This document shows positions 32,157-40,746 of a DNA stretch of 64,000 bases, piece after piece. Under the pieces are notes generated by a model that saw nothing but the letters and a program-made list of their open reading frames with translations, was not told the DNA's origin and searched no databases. Made by a program: the position numbers and the translations under genes. Numbering within the stretch: position 1 is the first letter of the stretch; every line of letters begins with the position of its first letter. The DNA is taken from contig NZ_JAMZDZ010000001.1 in NCBI RefSeq assembly GCF_024172085.1, forward strand, positions 3,038,001-3,102,000, in the 5' to 3' direction. This DNA comes from Hamadaea flava. GTDB taxonomy: Bacteria > Actinomycetota > Actinomycetes > Mycobacteriales > Micromonosporaceae.

Positions 32157-33426
32157 CCGCATTACACTCCACCCGGTGCGTACCGCCCGATCCTTCGCCT
32201 ATCTCGTGACCAGTCTGGTCGCCGGGCCGGCCGGGTTCGTCTGGACGCTCGCCACGACCCTGCTGATGGCGGTCGGGGCGGTCACCGCGCTGGGCGCGCC
32301 GGTCTTCCTGGCCGTCACCTGGCTCGACCGCCACCTGGCCGACCTCGAACGCCGCCGGGCCGCGTGGGTCCTCGGCGCCCCGATCACCCCGCCGTACCTC
32401 CCGGTCACCGCCACCGGCCGAGCCCGTGTCCGCCAGGTCGCGGCCCAACCCGCGACCTGGCGCGACATGGTCTGGTTCGCGGTACTCCTCCCGGTCGGCC
32501 TGACCCTCGGCATCATCGCGGTGGTCACGACCGTGGTGACGGCGGCGGCCGTGATCGCCCCAGCGTGGGCCTGGTCGGTCCCGGAGCGTCGTGCGCATCC
32601 ACTGATCCAGCAAGCCATGGGTACGCACAGCGGCCGTCTCCTGATCTCGGCGGTCGGCATCGCCCTGATCCCGATCGCGATGTGGCTGGTGCGGCAGTTG
32701 GCGTCGGCGCAGGCCCGGGTGGCGGTCGCGTTGCTCGCCCCGGGTGAGCACGGCCGGCTCGTCCGGCGGGCCCAGGAGCTGGCCGCGTCCCGGGCCCGGG
32801 TGGTCGACGCCCAAGCCGCCGAACTACGCCGGATCGAGCGGGACCTGCACGACGGAGCCCAGGCGCGCATCGTCGCGGCCGGGATGACGCTCGCCCTGGC
32901 CGAACGCCGGGCGCGCACGCTTCCCGCCGCCCCGGCTCCGGACGGCGCCGGTGTCTTGGACGGGATCGCGACCGCTCGCCGTCAGCTCGACGAGGCGCTG
33001 GCCGAGCTGCGCCGACTCGTCCGCGGCATCCACCCGCCGATCCTCACCGACCGGGGACTGGCTGCCGCGGTGAGCGCGCTCGCCGGGGACTGCCCGATCC
33101 CGGTCGCCGTCACGATCGAGACGCCCGAGCGGCTGTCTCCGGCGGTCGAGTCGGCGGCGTACTTCGTGGTCGCGGAAGGCTTGGCGAACGCGGTCAAGCA
33201 CGCGGCAGCGACCTCTTGCTCGGTCCTCGCCCGCCACGTCGCCGCGAGCGGTCGCGAACACCTGACCGTCGAGGTCGCCGACGACGGGACCGGCGGCGCC
33301 GAGCCGGCCGGCTCCGGGCTCGACGGCCTGCGCCGCCGGATCGAGGCCCTTGATGGCACGTTCATCGTCACCAGTCCACCCGGCGGGCCGACCCGCCTGA
33401 GAGCGGAGATCCCATGCGCATCGTGA
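32149..33426 (+). CDS. Sensor histidine kinase (NarL/DesK type, membrane-bound)
   Basis: This 425-residue kinase has an N-terminal sensor domain with about four membrane helices (residues 15-65 and 120-195). A HisKA_3 dimerisation helix follows, with the phosphoryl-accepting His in RIERDLHDGAQARIV, and an HATPase_c domain (GLANAVKHAAA; VADDGTGG; GLDGLRRRIEALDG). It phosphorylates the overlapping LuxR-type regulator. ATG 32149 was used; ATG 32089 would add 20 residues, and GTG 32176 is also possible. Context suggests control of the upstream ABC transporter. Confidence 0.9.
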   Translation: MITRITLHPVRTARSFAYLVTSLVAGPAGFVWTLATTLLMAVGAVTALGAPVFLAVTWLDRHLADLERRRAAWVLGAPITPPYLPVTATGRARVRQVAAQPATWRDMVWFAVLLPVGLTLGIIAVVTTVVTAAAVIAPAWAWSVPERRAHPLIQQAMGTHSGRLLISAVGIALIPIAMWLVRQLASAQARVAVALLAPGEHGRLVRRAQELAASRARVVDAQAAELRRIERDLHDGAQARIVAAGMTLALAERRARTLPAAPAPDGAGVLDGIATARRQLDEALAELRRLVRGIHPPILTDRGLAAAVSALAGDCPIPVAVTIETPERLSPAVESAAYFVVAEGLANAVKHAAATSCSVLARHVAASGREHLTVEVADDGTGGAEPAGSGLDGLRRRIEALDGTFIVTSPPGGPTRLRAEIPCAS

Positions 33427-34046
33427 TCGCCGAAGACCTCGTGCTGCTCCGCGACGGCCTGGTCAGCATCCTCACCGGCACGGGCCACGAGGTGGTGGCC
33501 GCGGTGGACACCGCCGACGCGCTGCTCGAAGCGGTGGCCGAGCACCAACCGGATCTATCCATCGTGGACGTCCGCCTGCCACCGTCCTATCGTGACGAAG
33601 GCATCCGGGCGGCGTTGCGGCTGCGCCCGGCACCGGTGCTGATCCTGTCCCAATACGTCGAGCGCACGTACGCCGCCGAACTGCTCGCCGACGGCAAGGG
33701 CGCGGTGGGTTACCTGCTCAAGGATCGGGTGACCGCGCTCGACGACTTCCTCGACGCGGTGGAACGGGTGGCCGCGGGCGGCACCGCGATGGACCCCGAG
33801 GTGGTCCGCCAGTTGTTCGCCCGCAACGCCCAGAACCAGGGCGTCACCGCGCTCACACCACGCGAGCGAGAGGTGCTCGACCTCGTGGCGCAGGGTATGT
33901 CGAACTCCGCGATCTGCGCCGCCCTCGTGCTCGCCCCGGTGTCGGTGGAGAAGCACATCGGCAACATCTTCGCCAAACTGGGCCTGCCTCCCTCGGACGA
34001 CTCGCATCGCCGGGTGCTGGCCGTGCTCGCGTACCTGAACGCCTAG
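33414..34046 (+). CDS. NarL/LuxR-type response regulator
   Basis: This 210-residue protein has a receiver domain (residues 1-120, with acidic pocket ED at 7-8, phospho-Asp in SIVDVRLPP near residue 52, and Lys in YLLKDRV) followed by a LuxR HTH (TPREREVLDLVAQGMSNSAIC, VEKHIGNIFAKL). It overlaps the kinase gene by 13 bp. It is the partner of the adjacent kinase and likely activates the ABC exporter at 28856-32073. Confidence 0.94.
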   Translation: MRIVIAEDLVLLRDGLVSILTGTGHEVVAAVDTADALLEAVAEHQPDLSIVDVRLPPSYRDEGIRAALRLRPAPVLILSQYVERTYAAELLADGKGAVGYLLKDRVTALDDFLDAVERVAAGGTAMDPEVVRQLFARNAQNQGVTALTPREREVLDLVAQGMSNSAICAALVLAPVSVEKHIGNIFAKLGLPPSDDSHRRVLAVLAYLNA

Positions 34047-34089
34047 GGCCTGGCCTGGGCTGGCCGGCTCGGGCCGGTCATGGGCCGTG

Positions 34090-34392
34090 TCACGGCCTGT
34101 TGCGGTTACCCGTGGGCGGCATCGCGGCGCGGGAGGTGACTACTCGGACGTCGCCGGTCCGGGCGCACACCTCGACGACGTGGACCGCACGGCGTTCCTC
34201 CAGGACGACCAGCCACCAACCGTGCGCCTGTGTGGCGTCGGCGAACGTCCATTCGCGTACGCCGCCACCCGGATGCGGCACGGCGGCGATCGCTCGGGCG
34301 ATCGCGAGTTCCTTGGGCAGCGATTCGTCCGGAGCGTACGGAAGCATCACCGACCCTACCCCGGCGAGCAGCCGCCACATCACCGCGCGCAC
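34090..34392 (-). CDS. Hypothetical protein coupled to GT20 gene
   Basis: This 100-residue protein has strong actinobacterial codon bias throughout and no recognised family. Its start overlaps the end of the GT20-like gene by 13 bp, so it is the third cistron of the STAS-GT20 operon. It has a short hydrophobic start (MWRLLAGVGSVML) and a beta-rich centre (WWLVVLEERRAVHVVEV). Function is unknown. Confidence 0.65.
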   Translation of the reverse strand: MRAVMWRLLAGVGSVMLPYAPDESLPKELAIARAIAAVPHPGGGVREWTFADATQAHGWWLVVLEERRAVHVVEVCARTGDVRVVTSRAAMPPTGNRNRP

Positions 34393-35795
34393 GTCGCCCG
34401 AGCCTTGTCCGGCACCCGATACGCGGTCACAGCGTCCAATGTGTCCAAAAACGCGGTCGTCGCCTTCGGCGCGTCGTGCTCGCGTACGCGCCGGCGCATC
34501 GCCGCCATCCCGTCGTCCGGCTTGGCCCGGAGCTCGATCGCGGCACAGATGGCGTCCTTCACCTCGATCAGGTCTTCGGGATTGACGATCGCCGCCTCCG
34601 GCAGTTCAGCCGCCGTCCCGGAGAACTCCGACAGCACGATCCGTCCCGTGTCGTCGAGCCGGGTGGCGGCGTACTCCTTGGCGGCCAGCGTTGCGCCCTG
34701 CCGCAACGGCAGCGCCAGCAGCACGTCGGCCGCCAGGTACAACGAGGTCAGCTCGGCCGTGTCCAGCTCGTGCCGGACGTAGTGGACCACGGGGTGCCCC
34801 AGCCGGGAGAACATCCCGTTGATCTGCGCTACCTGCCGATCCACCCGCTCCTGCACGGCCGCCGGGTGCGCCGCCTCGGAACCGGCCGCCGCCACATGCA
34901 CCAGCACCGTCGTCAGTGGATCGACCCGGCCCTCCGCGATCAGCTGGGCGTACGCGTCGAGGCGTCGCTCGACTCCTTCGTGCTCGTCGAGCGCGCCGAC
35001 CGACAGCAGCACCGTCCGTGGATCGCCCAGGCTCTCGCGGAGGTCCCGGGCACGGTCGCGAACGCCCGGATCGGCGGCGTACGCGGCGAACCGGGCGGCG
35101 TCGATCGACGGGGGGAACGCGGTCGCGACCACCATGCGCCCGTCGGCCAGCAGCAGCCGGTCGCCCCGGCGCAGCCCGGTCACCTCGTGCGCCGCGTCGA
35201 GGAAGTTCGCGGCCGACCGCGCGTCCGGCAGACCGAGCAGATCCGCGCCGAGCAGCCCACGCATGACCTTGTCCCGCATGGGCATCCGCAGGAACCGTTC
35301 CACCGGCGGGAACGGCGCCTGCAGGTGTACGCCGATCCGCAGATCCGGCCGCGCCCGGCGAAGATAGCCCGCCACCAGCAGGAGGTGATAGTCGTGGATC
35401 CAGACGACCGCGCCCGGGGCGGCAAGCCGGGCGGCGACGACGGCGTACCGATGATTGACCCGCCGGTACGCGGCCTGCCACGGCTGGTGGAACTGCGGCG
35501 GCGGACCGTACTCGTGCATCAGCGGCAGCAACGTCTCCCGGCACTGTCCCAGGTAGTACTCCTCGATGTCCGAGCTCGGCGCGAACAGCCCGGTCAGCCA
35601 GGCACCCGCGACCTGAGCATCGCGGGGCAGCACGTCGTGCAGCGCGACCCAGACTCCGTCGCGCTCGCCGGTCGCCGCCGCGAAACCTGCCGCGGGATCG
35701 GCGGCCCGCCGCCGGAGTAGCCAGCCGGCGGCAACCACCTCGGCGGGCAGCGCGTGCGCCAGCGTGACCAGGTCGAACGTCTCAGGCCGCGGCAT
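34380..35795 (-). CDS. Degenerate GT20 (trehalose-6-phosphate synthase-like) protein
   Basis: This 471-residue protein is clearly of the OtsA fold: WIHDYHLLLVAGYLRR, GVHLQAPFPPVERF, VGALDEHEGVERRLDAY, AAKEYAATRLDDTGRIVLSEF. Key residues are changed compared with OtsA. The GxDRLDYxKG phosphate-binding loop reads VGALDEHEG, losing Arg and Lys. LRDGMNLVAKE reads LRQGATLAAKE, losing Asp. LWPLFH reads LLPLMH. The acceptor or UDP-phosphate binding is therefore probably altered or lost. ATG 35793-35795 was chosen and overlaps the STAS gene end by 14 bp. It may be a regulatory pseudoenzyme or have a different glycosyl substrate. Confidence 0.85.
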   Translation of the reverse strand: MPRPETFDLVTLAHALPAEVVAAGWLLRRRAADPAAGFAAATGERDGVWVALHDVLPRDAQVAGAWLTGLFAPSSDIEEYYLGQCRETLLPLMHEYGPPPQFHQPWQAAYRRVNHRYAVVAARLAAPGAVVWIHDYHLLLVAGYLRRARPDLRIGVHLQAPFPPVERFLRMPMRDKVMRGLLGADLLGLPDARSAANFLDAAHEVTGLRRGDRLLLADGRMVVATAFPPSIDAARFAAYAADPGVRDRARDLRESLGDPRTVLLSVGALDEHEGVERRLDAYAQLIAEGRVDPLTTVLVHVAAAGSEAAHPAAVQERVDRQVAQINGMFSRLGHPVVHYVRHELDTAELTSLYLAADVLLALPLRQGATLAAKEYAATRLDDTGRIVLSEFSGTAAELPEAAIVNPEDLIEVKDAICAAIELRAKPDDGMAAMRRRVREHDAPKATTAFLDTLDAVTAYRVPDKARATCAR

Positions 35796-36138
35796 CTGGC
35801 GCCTCCCCCGGCGGGACGGCGCCGTCCGGTTCAGCTGGAGTGACATGCAGGACCCGATCCGCCCGTGCCAGCCGCAGGTTGCGCCGAAGCCGTTCCGACG
35901 GGGCGCGCAGCGTCAGCACCCCGCCGTCGAGGCGGGCCCGCCGATGCGCTTCCAGCAGCACCCCGATGGCGGCGGCGTCGAGATACGGGCACTGCTCCAG
36001 GTCGAGCACGATCTCCACCGGCGAAACGGCCAGTGCGTCGTCGAGCAGCCTCGTCAGCCGCGACAACGCCCACAGGTCCAGTTCCTCCGTGACGACCAGC
36101 TCGACGACGGGAATCCGGCTCACCGAACCACGCACCAT
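35782..36138 (-). CDS. STAS-domain protein (anti-sigma factor antagonist-like)
   Basis: This 118-residue STAS domain has VELVVTEELDLWALSRLTRLLDDA, then VEIVLDLEQCPYLDAAAIGVLLEAHRRA. The usual phospho-Ser of antagonists (D-S at the position of CPYLDAAAIG) is replaced by Asp-Ala, so it may be non-phosphorylated. ATG 36136-36138 has GGAGG eight bases upstream. It is first gene of an operon with the GT20-like and hypothetical genes. Confidence 0.88.
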   Translation of the reverse strand: MVRGSVSRIPVVELVVTEELDLWALSRLTRLLDDALAVSPVEIVLDLEQCPYLDAAAIGVLLEAHRRARLDGGVLTLRAPSERLRRNLRLARADRVLHVTPAEPDGAVPPGEAPDAAA

Positions 36139-36160
36139 CGTCCCCACCTCCGGCTATCGG

Positions 36161-36208
36161 CCTCTGCCTCTGCTGACCTCTGCCTCTTCTGACCTCTGCC
36201 TCTTCTGA
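36161..36208. repeat. 16-bp tandem repeat (3 copies) in divergent spacer
   Basis: CCTCTGCCTCTTCTGA (36177 and 36193) and CCTCTGCCTCTGCTGA (36161) are exact 16-bp tandem units. They lie between the divergent STAS gene and the OmpR-type regulator and begin 22 bp upstream of the STAS start. Confidence 0.85.
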
Positions 36209-36342
36209 CGCTCCGACCTTGGGAAACGGATGTGGCGACCCCGGCCCCAAACCATGACAGTCTCGTGACAAACCGCCGATCAGGTCTCATACGCCCGCTT
36301 CGGCGTTGGTCAGCGGCGCGACCGGTGGGCATGATGGCCCGC

Positions 36343-37017
36343 ATGGCCTCGGTGCTGGTGATTGAAGACGACGACCGGATCCGGCTGTCGCTGGTGCTGG
36401 CCCTCGAAGACGAGGGCTACGCCGCCGAGGGCGCCCCGACCGCCGAGGAGGGCCTGGCCCGGCAACGCAAGAACCCGGCCGACACCGTCCTCGTCGACCT
36501 GATGCTGCCCGGCTTGGACGGGTTCGACACGATCCGGGAGCTTCGCCGAGCCGACGACGTCCCCATCGTCGTCGTGTCCGCCCGCAGCGACACCCACGAC
36601 ATCGTCGCCGCGTTGGAGGCCGGTGCAGACGATTACCTGGTCAAACCGGTCGCCGTCAAGGAGTTGACCGCTCGGCTGCGCGCGCTGCGCCGCCGGGCGC
36701 GGGCCGCCGCCACGGCGATGCCGACGCTGATCTTCGGCGAGCTGACCATCCTGCCGCTGGCCGGCGAAGTCACGCTGCACGGCGAACCGGTCGCGCTGAC
36801 GCGCACGGAGTTCCGGCTGCTGTGCGAGCTGGCCGAGCATCCCGGCATGGTCTTGTCCCGCCAGCAGCTGCTCGAACGGGTCTGGGAGTACGACTTCGGC
36901 GACGAACGCCTGGTGGACGTCCACGTCGGGCGCCTGCGGCAGAAGATCGAGGTCGAGCCGTCGGCGCCGAAGCACCTCGTCACCGTGCGCGGTCTGGGCT
37001 ACAAGTTGCAGCGATGA
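36343..37017 (+). CDS. OmpR/PhoB-type response regulator
   Basis: This 224-residue protein has a receiver domain (IEDDD acidic pocket at 6-10, phospho-Asp in VDLMLPGLDG near residue 52, Lys in YLVKPVAVKE) and a C-terminal winged helix (LTRTEFRLLCELAEHPG; VDVHVGRLRQKIE; VRGLGYKL). ATG 36343 begins MASVLVIEDDD. It overlaps the kinase gene (ATGA at 37014-37017), forming a three-gene operon ending in a lipoprotein. Confidence 0.95.
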   Translation: MASVLVIEDDDRIRLSLVLALEDEGYAAEGAPTAEEGLARQRKNPADTVLVDLMLPGLDGFDTIRELRRADDVPIVVVSARSDTHDIVAALEAGADDYLVKPVAVKELTARLRALRRRARAAATAMPTLIFGELTILPLAGEVTLHGEPVALTRTEFRLLCELAEHPGMVLSRQQLLERVWEYDFGDERLVDVHVGRLRQKIEVEPSAPKHLVTVRGLGYKLQR

Positions 37018-38405
37018 GGCGGCTCCGGCAGCCCGGCCTGCGGGTACGCGTGACGGCGGCGTTCGCCTTGGGCGCGCTCGTCATCTCGGCGACGATCGCG
37101 ATCGCGTCGTTCCAGATCACCCGGCAGACGCTGCTGAGCGGACGGGAGCGGTCGGCGCTGCGGGCGGCGTACTTCGACGCCAACGTGGTCAACGCCGGGC
37201 TGGCCGCCGACGACGACCCCGACGTCCAGGAAGTGCTGCGTACGCTCGACACCGGCAGCAGCCGCCACGCGATCATCTACCGGAACGGCCGGTTCTACTC
37301 GCGTACCGCCGACACCGGGTACACCAAGGCACTGCCCGCCGACCTGCAATCCCTGGTCGGCTCCGGGCACACCGCCGTGCAACGCGTACGCGTCGAGAGC
37401 GGCCCGGCTTGGGCGATCGGCATTCCATTGCCCGACGGCAGCCGCTTCTACATGATCGACTCGATGAAGGAGCTCGACCGGACGCTGCGCGTCATGTCGC
37501 TGGTGCTGGCGTTGGTGGCGGCAGCGACGACGGCGGCCGGCGCGGCCTTGGGCGCGTACGCGAGCCGCCGCGTGTTGCGGCCGATGCGAGTGGTGGCCGA
37601 CGCCGCGCGCGACATCGCCGGAGGCGACCTCACAGCCCGGCTGGATCCGGCGACCGAACCCGACCTCGAACGGCTCACCACGTCGTTCAACCGCATGGTC
37701 GACCAGCTCGCCGCCCGACTGGAACGGGATCGCCGGTTCGCCGCCGACGTGAGCCACGAGCTGCGCTCGCCGCTGCAGACGCTGGCCGCCGCCGCGAGCG
37801 TGCTGGCCCGCCGCCGCGACCAGCTCGATCCGCGGTCCGCCCAGGCCGCCTCGTTGGTGGCCGACGAAGTCGAACGGTTCCAGACGCTCGTCACCGATCT
37901 GCTCGAACTCGCCCGCGCCGATCAGCCCGCCGACCGGCGGCTCACCGAGGTCGCTGAGCTGGCCCGCCAAGTCGTCGCCCGCAAGGGCTTCGATCCCGGC
38001 ATCGTCTCCGTCGCCGAACCCGGTTTCACCCCGGTCTGGCCGGTCGACTCGCGCCGCTTCGAGCAGATCATCGCCAACCTCCTCGACAACGCCGTACGCC
38101 ACGGCGGCGGCCCGACCGCGGTACGCCTCGGCGGCACGGCCGGCACCGGCTGGCTGGAGGTCGACGACGAGGGTCCGGGCGTACCGCCTGCCGACCGGAT
38201 CTCGATCTTCGACCGCTTCGTCCGCGGCCGGGCGGCGAACGCCCGCGCCGACTCCGACGGCACCGGCCTCGGGCTGGCCCTGGTCCGACAGCACGCCCTG
38301 GCTCACGGCGGCGACGCGACCGTCACCGACCGGCCCGGCGGCGGCGCCCGGTTCCATGTGGAGATAGACCTGTCCCCCGAAGAGCCCGACGGGAGGCTGG
38401 CGTGA
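37014..38405 (+). CDS. Sensor histidine kinase (HisKA type)
   Basis: This 463-residue kinase has an N-terminal membrane helix (about 15-35), an extracytoplasmic sensor loop (about 36-155), a second helix (about 160-185), a HAMP domain (YASRRVLRPMRVVADAARDIAGG) and a HisKA H-box FAADVSHELRSPL. The ATPase domain has N-box NLLDNAVRHG, G1 DDEGPGVP and G2 GTGLGLALV. It is the partner of the preceding OmpR-type regulator and is followed by a coupled lipoprotein gene that may feed back on the sensor. Confidence 0.95.
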   Translation: MRRLRQPGLRVRVTAAFALGALVISATIAIASFQITRQTLLSGRERSALRAAYFDANVVNAGLAADDDPDVQEVLRTLDTGSSRHAIIYRNGRFYSRTADTGYTKALPADLQSLVGSGHTAVQRVRVESGPAWAIGIPLPDGSRFYMIDSMKELDRTLRVMSLVLALVAAATTAAGAALGAYASRRVLRPMRVVADAARDIAGGDLTARLDPATEPDLERLTTSFNRMVDQLAARLERDRRFAADVSHELRSPLQTLAAAASVLARRRDQLDPRSAQAASLVADEVERFQTLVTDLLELARADQPADRRLTEVAELARQVVARKGFDPGIVSVAEPGFTPVWPVDSRRFEQIIANLLDNAVRHGGGPTAVRLGGTAGTGWLEVDDEGPGVPPADRISIFDRFVRGRAANARADSDGTGLGLALVRQHALAHGGDATVTDRPGGGARFHVEIDLSPEEPDGRLA

Positions 38406-38983
38406 GCAGACGAGCCTCAGCCCTCCTCGCCGTCCTGCTGGTCGCCGGAGTCGGTGTCACCGGATGCGGCGTGCCCGCCGAGTCCGAACCGCGCAGTGTG
38501 TCGCCGCCGCCCGGACCGTTCGCCGGGCTCAGCTCGCCCGTGCCGTCGACTCCGGCGACGACGGCGACCGGTCGCCTCACCGAGATGCTGTACTTCGTCC
38601 TGGACGGCAAACTGGTCTCGGTCACCCGGCGAGTGGACGCCCAGCCGACAGTCGACGAGCTGATCAACGCCCTGCAGGTCGGCCCGACGCAGACCGAACG
38701 CGACACCGGTCTGTCCACCGCGCTCGGCGGCACCAACGTGGTGGCGGCGTTCTCCGTCGCCGGCGACCGCGTGGAGCTGACCCTGACCGCCCCGGTCGAC
38801 GGCAACGGCCGCGCCGACGAAGCGCTCGGATACGCCCAGCTCGTCTGCACGCTGACCGCGCGCGGAGACATCCACGGTGTCGTGTTCACCCGGGACGGGC
38901 ATCCGGTCGGCGTACCGCGCGGGGACGGGTCCCTGTCGGAAGGCCCGCTGACCGCCGCCGACTACAGCATGCTGCTCGGCTAG
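38402..38983 (+). CDS. GerMN-domain lipoprotein
   Basis: This 193-residue protein has a signal peptide with lipobox VTGC (Cys about 22), so it is lipid-anchored outside the membrane. A GerMN fold follows (about 55-175; LYFVLDGKLVSVTRRV, PTVDELINALQVGPT, VELTLTAPVDG). GTG 38402 overlaps the kinase TGA. Layout RR-HK-lipoprotein recalls MtrA-MtrB-LpqB of actinobacteria, where the lipoprotein modulates the kinase. It overlaps the convergent TetR gene by 4 bp. Confidence 0.92.
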   Translation: MSRRASALLAVLLVAGVGVTGCGVPAESEPRSVSPPPGPFAGLSSPVPSTPATTATGRLTEMLYFVLDGKLVSVTRRVDAQPTVDELINALQVGPTQTERDTGLSTALGGTNVVAAFSVAGDRVELTLTAPVDGNGRADEALGYAQLVCTLTARGDIHGVVFTRDGHPVGVPRGDGSLSEGPLTAADYSMLLG

Positions 38984-39576
38984 CGGATCAGCGGTCGGTC
39001 CCGCGGCTTCAGACCCTCGAACACCAGCTTCAGCACATCCGACATGTACGCCTTGGGCAGCGGCCGAGTTCGGAGGAGCCAAGCGTGGTACAGCGGGCCG
39101 AAAATGATCTCGACAACCATGTCGAGGTCGGCGTCGGACCGCAGTTCATCGGTTCCCTGCGCCTTCGTCAGGCGCTGCTTCGCCTCGACGATCGCCTGTT
39201 CCAGCAGTGCGCGTACGCCATCGGCGGCGACGTCGTCGGACTGCGCGGCGATCAGCAACCCACGCCAGACCGCGCCGGCGTCGGAGTCGAAGAGCCGCTG
39301 CAGCGCCGTCGTCTGCGTGAGCAGATCGGCCGCCAGATCGCCGGTGTCCGGGAAGCCGGCCGCCCGCTCGCGTTCGCGCTCCATGTACTCCAGGAGCACC
39401 GCCGCCTTCGACGGCCACCAGCGATAGATCGTCTGCTTGCCGACGCCGGCTCGGGCGGCGATCGCCTCGACGGTGACGGCGGCGAAGCCGACTTCGGCGC
39501 ATAGGTCAGCAGCGGCGGTCACGATGGCTTGCCGCGACTGCTCGTTGCGCCGGTTCGGATCGGGTTGACGGCTCAC
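38980..39576 (-). CDS. TetR-family regulator
   Basis: This 198-residue protein has a TetR HTH (AIVTAAADLCAEVGFAAVTVEAIAARAGVGKQTIYRWW) and a TetR_C-type helical domain (VWRGLLIAAQSD, then VVEIIFGPLYHAWLLR). The start codon is GTG 39574-39576. It is divergent from the cupin/PPOX operon. Two CGAG-N9-CTCG operators lie in the shared promoter, so it likely represses both directions. Confidence 0.94.
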   Translation of the reverse strand: MSRQPDPNRRNEQSRQAIVTAAADLCAEVGFAAVTVEAIAARAGVGKQTIYRWWPSKAAVLLEYMERERERAAGFPDTGDLAADLLTQTTALQRLFDSDAGAVWRGLLIAAQSDDVAADGVRALLEQAIVEAKQRLTKAQGTDELRSDADLDMVVEIIFGPLYHAWLLRTRPLPKAYMSDVLKLVFEGLKPRDRPLIR

Positions 39577-39597
39577 GGACCATCACTCTACCGCTCG

Positions 39598-39668
39598 CGA
39601 GGCGATACGTCTCGTCTTGACAACTCGGATCGTCCCAGGCACAGTTCAACGCGAGACAGAACGTCTCG
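39598..39668. promoter_or_regulatory. Twin TetR operators and cupin promoter
   Basis: Two 17-bp palindromes of the form CGAGnC-N5-GTCTCG stand at 39598-39614 and 39652-39668 (the second has perfect arms: CGAGAC..GTCTCG). They flank TTGACA (39617-39622) and a -10-like CACAGT (39640-39645). They cover the promoter for the cupin operon and probably that of the TetR gene. Confidence 0.8.
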
Positions 39669-39696
39669 TCTCCTGTTTTCGTCCCCGGAGGCCCTC

Positions 39697-40200
39697 GTGT
39701 CCGATTTCACCCAGCTCAGCAGTGCGTTCGCGTTGCTCCGCGGCGGCGTGCTCGTCCGCGACACCGACGCCGAGATCCTCAGAAGCGACCCGTCCAGCGT
39801 CATCACGCTGCTCGCCGACGCTGAAGCGACCGGCGGCGTCCTCACCAGCCACCGCACCACCCTGCGGGACGGCACACCGGGCACCCCGCCGCACTTCCAC
39901 GCCAACTGCGACGAGCTGTTCTTCGTCATCGACGGCCGGCTGCGCGTCCTGCTCGGCCAGGAGATCCTCACGCTGGACGAGGGCGATCTCCTGCTCGTGC
40001 CGCCCTACATGCCCCATGCGTACGCACCGGCGCCCGGCCACGACGCCGACTTCCTGTGCGTCTTCACCCCCGGTACGCCGCGCGCCGACTACTTCCGCCT
40101 GCTCGACCGAGTCCACGCCGGCGAGGCGAGCTGGGACGATCTGCTCCAAGCCCAGGAGCTGTACGACACCCATTACGTACCCACGGAACTCTGGCCATGA
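39697..40200 (+). CDS. Cupin-domain protein (quercetin dioxygenase-like)
   Basis: This 167-residue single cupin has motif 1 G(T)PPHFHANCDELFFVIDG (metal-ligand His-His-Glu) and motif 2 LDEGDLLLVPPYMPHAY (His). Such proteins are dioxygenases, isomerases or simple binders; the substrate is unknown. GTG 39697 has GGAGG 6 bases upstream. It is first in a two-gene operon under the divergent TetR, and its stop overlaps the next gene (ATGA). Confidence 0.9.
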   Translation: MSDFTQLSSAFALLRGGVLVRDTDAEILRSDPSSVITLLADAEATGGVLTSHRTTLRDGTPGTPPHFHANCDELFFVIDGRLRVLLGQEILTLDEGDLLLVPPYMPHAYAPAPGHDADFLCVFTPGTPRADYFRLLDRVHAGEASWDDLLQAQELYDTHYVPTELWP

Positions 40201-40652
40201 GCGGAGCGCCGCCGGCCCCGTTGAGCGACGAGCAGGCCGCTCAGCTCCTCGACGGCCAACGGTTCGGCATCCTGGCCAGCGTCAAGCGGGACGGCCACCC
40301 GCATCTGTCCACAGTGCTCTACCGATGGAGCGCCCCTGAACGGATGATCCGCGTGTCGTCCACCGCCGACCGCCTCAAAGTCCGCCAACTCCGGCGCGAT
40401 CCGCGGACCGCCCTGCACGTCACCGGCCCCACCGTCTGGTCGTACGCCGTCGCCGAAGGCGAAGCAGAAGTCTCCCCACCCTCCGCCGAACCCGGCGACG
40501 CGGTCGGACGGGAACTGCTGGCGATGACGCCTGGCTTCGCCGATCCCGCCGCCGAGCAGCAATTCCTCCAGCAGCTCGTGGCCGACCGGCGAGTCGTCAT
40601 CCGCATCCGAGTGTCCCGCCTCTACGGAGCCGCCCTAGACATCGCCTCCTGA
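40197..40652 (+). CDS. PPOX-class flavin/F420-dependent oxidoreductase
   Basis: This 151-residue split-barrel protein has LLDGQRFGILASVKRDGHPHLSTVLYRW, then KVRQLRRDPRTALHV and VVIRIRVSRLYG. This is the pattern of actinobacterial PPOX-class (Rv1155-like) F420- or FMN-dependent reductases. It probably reduces an enone or an electrophile handled by the same operon. ATG 40197 is coupled to the cupin. Its 3' end is duplicated in a tandem array. Confidence 0.9.
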   Translation: MSGAPPAPLSDEQAAQLLDGQRFGILASVKRDGHPHLSTVLYRWSAPERMIRVSSTADRLKVRQLRRDPRTALHVTGPTVWSYAVAEGEAEVSPPSAEPGDAVGRELLAMTPGFADPAAEQQFLQQLVADRRVVIRIRVSRLYGAALDIAS

Positions 40653-40702
40653 TCACACCGCCTCCTGATCACACCGCCTCCTGATCACATCGCCTCCTGA
40701 TC
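40643..40702. repeat. 16-bp tandem repeat (3.75 copies) including PPOX stop codon
   Basis: The units start at 40643, 40659, 40675 and 40691 (CGCCTCCTGATCACAC). The TGA of the PPOX gene (40650-40652) lies in the first unit. Copies 1 and 2 are identical. Confidence 0.9.
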
Positions 40703-40746
40703 GCGATGTGGCACACCCGTCGGTGAGCGGCGGACCCTCGCCGAGG

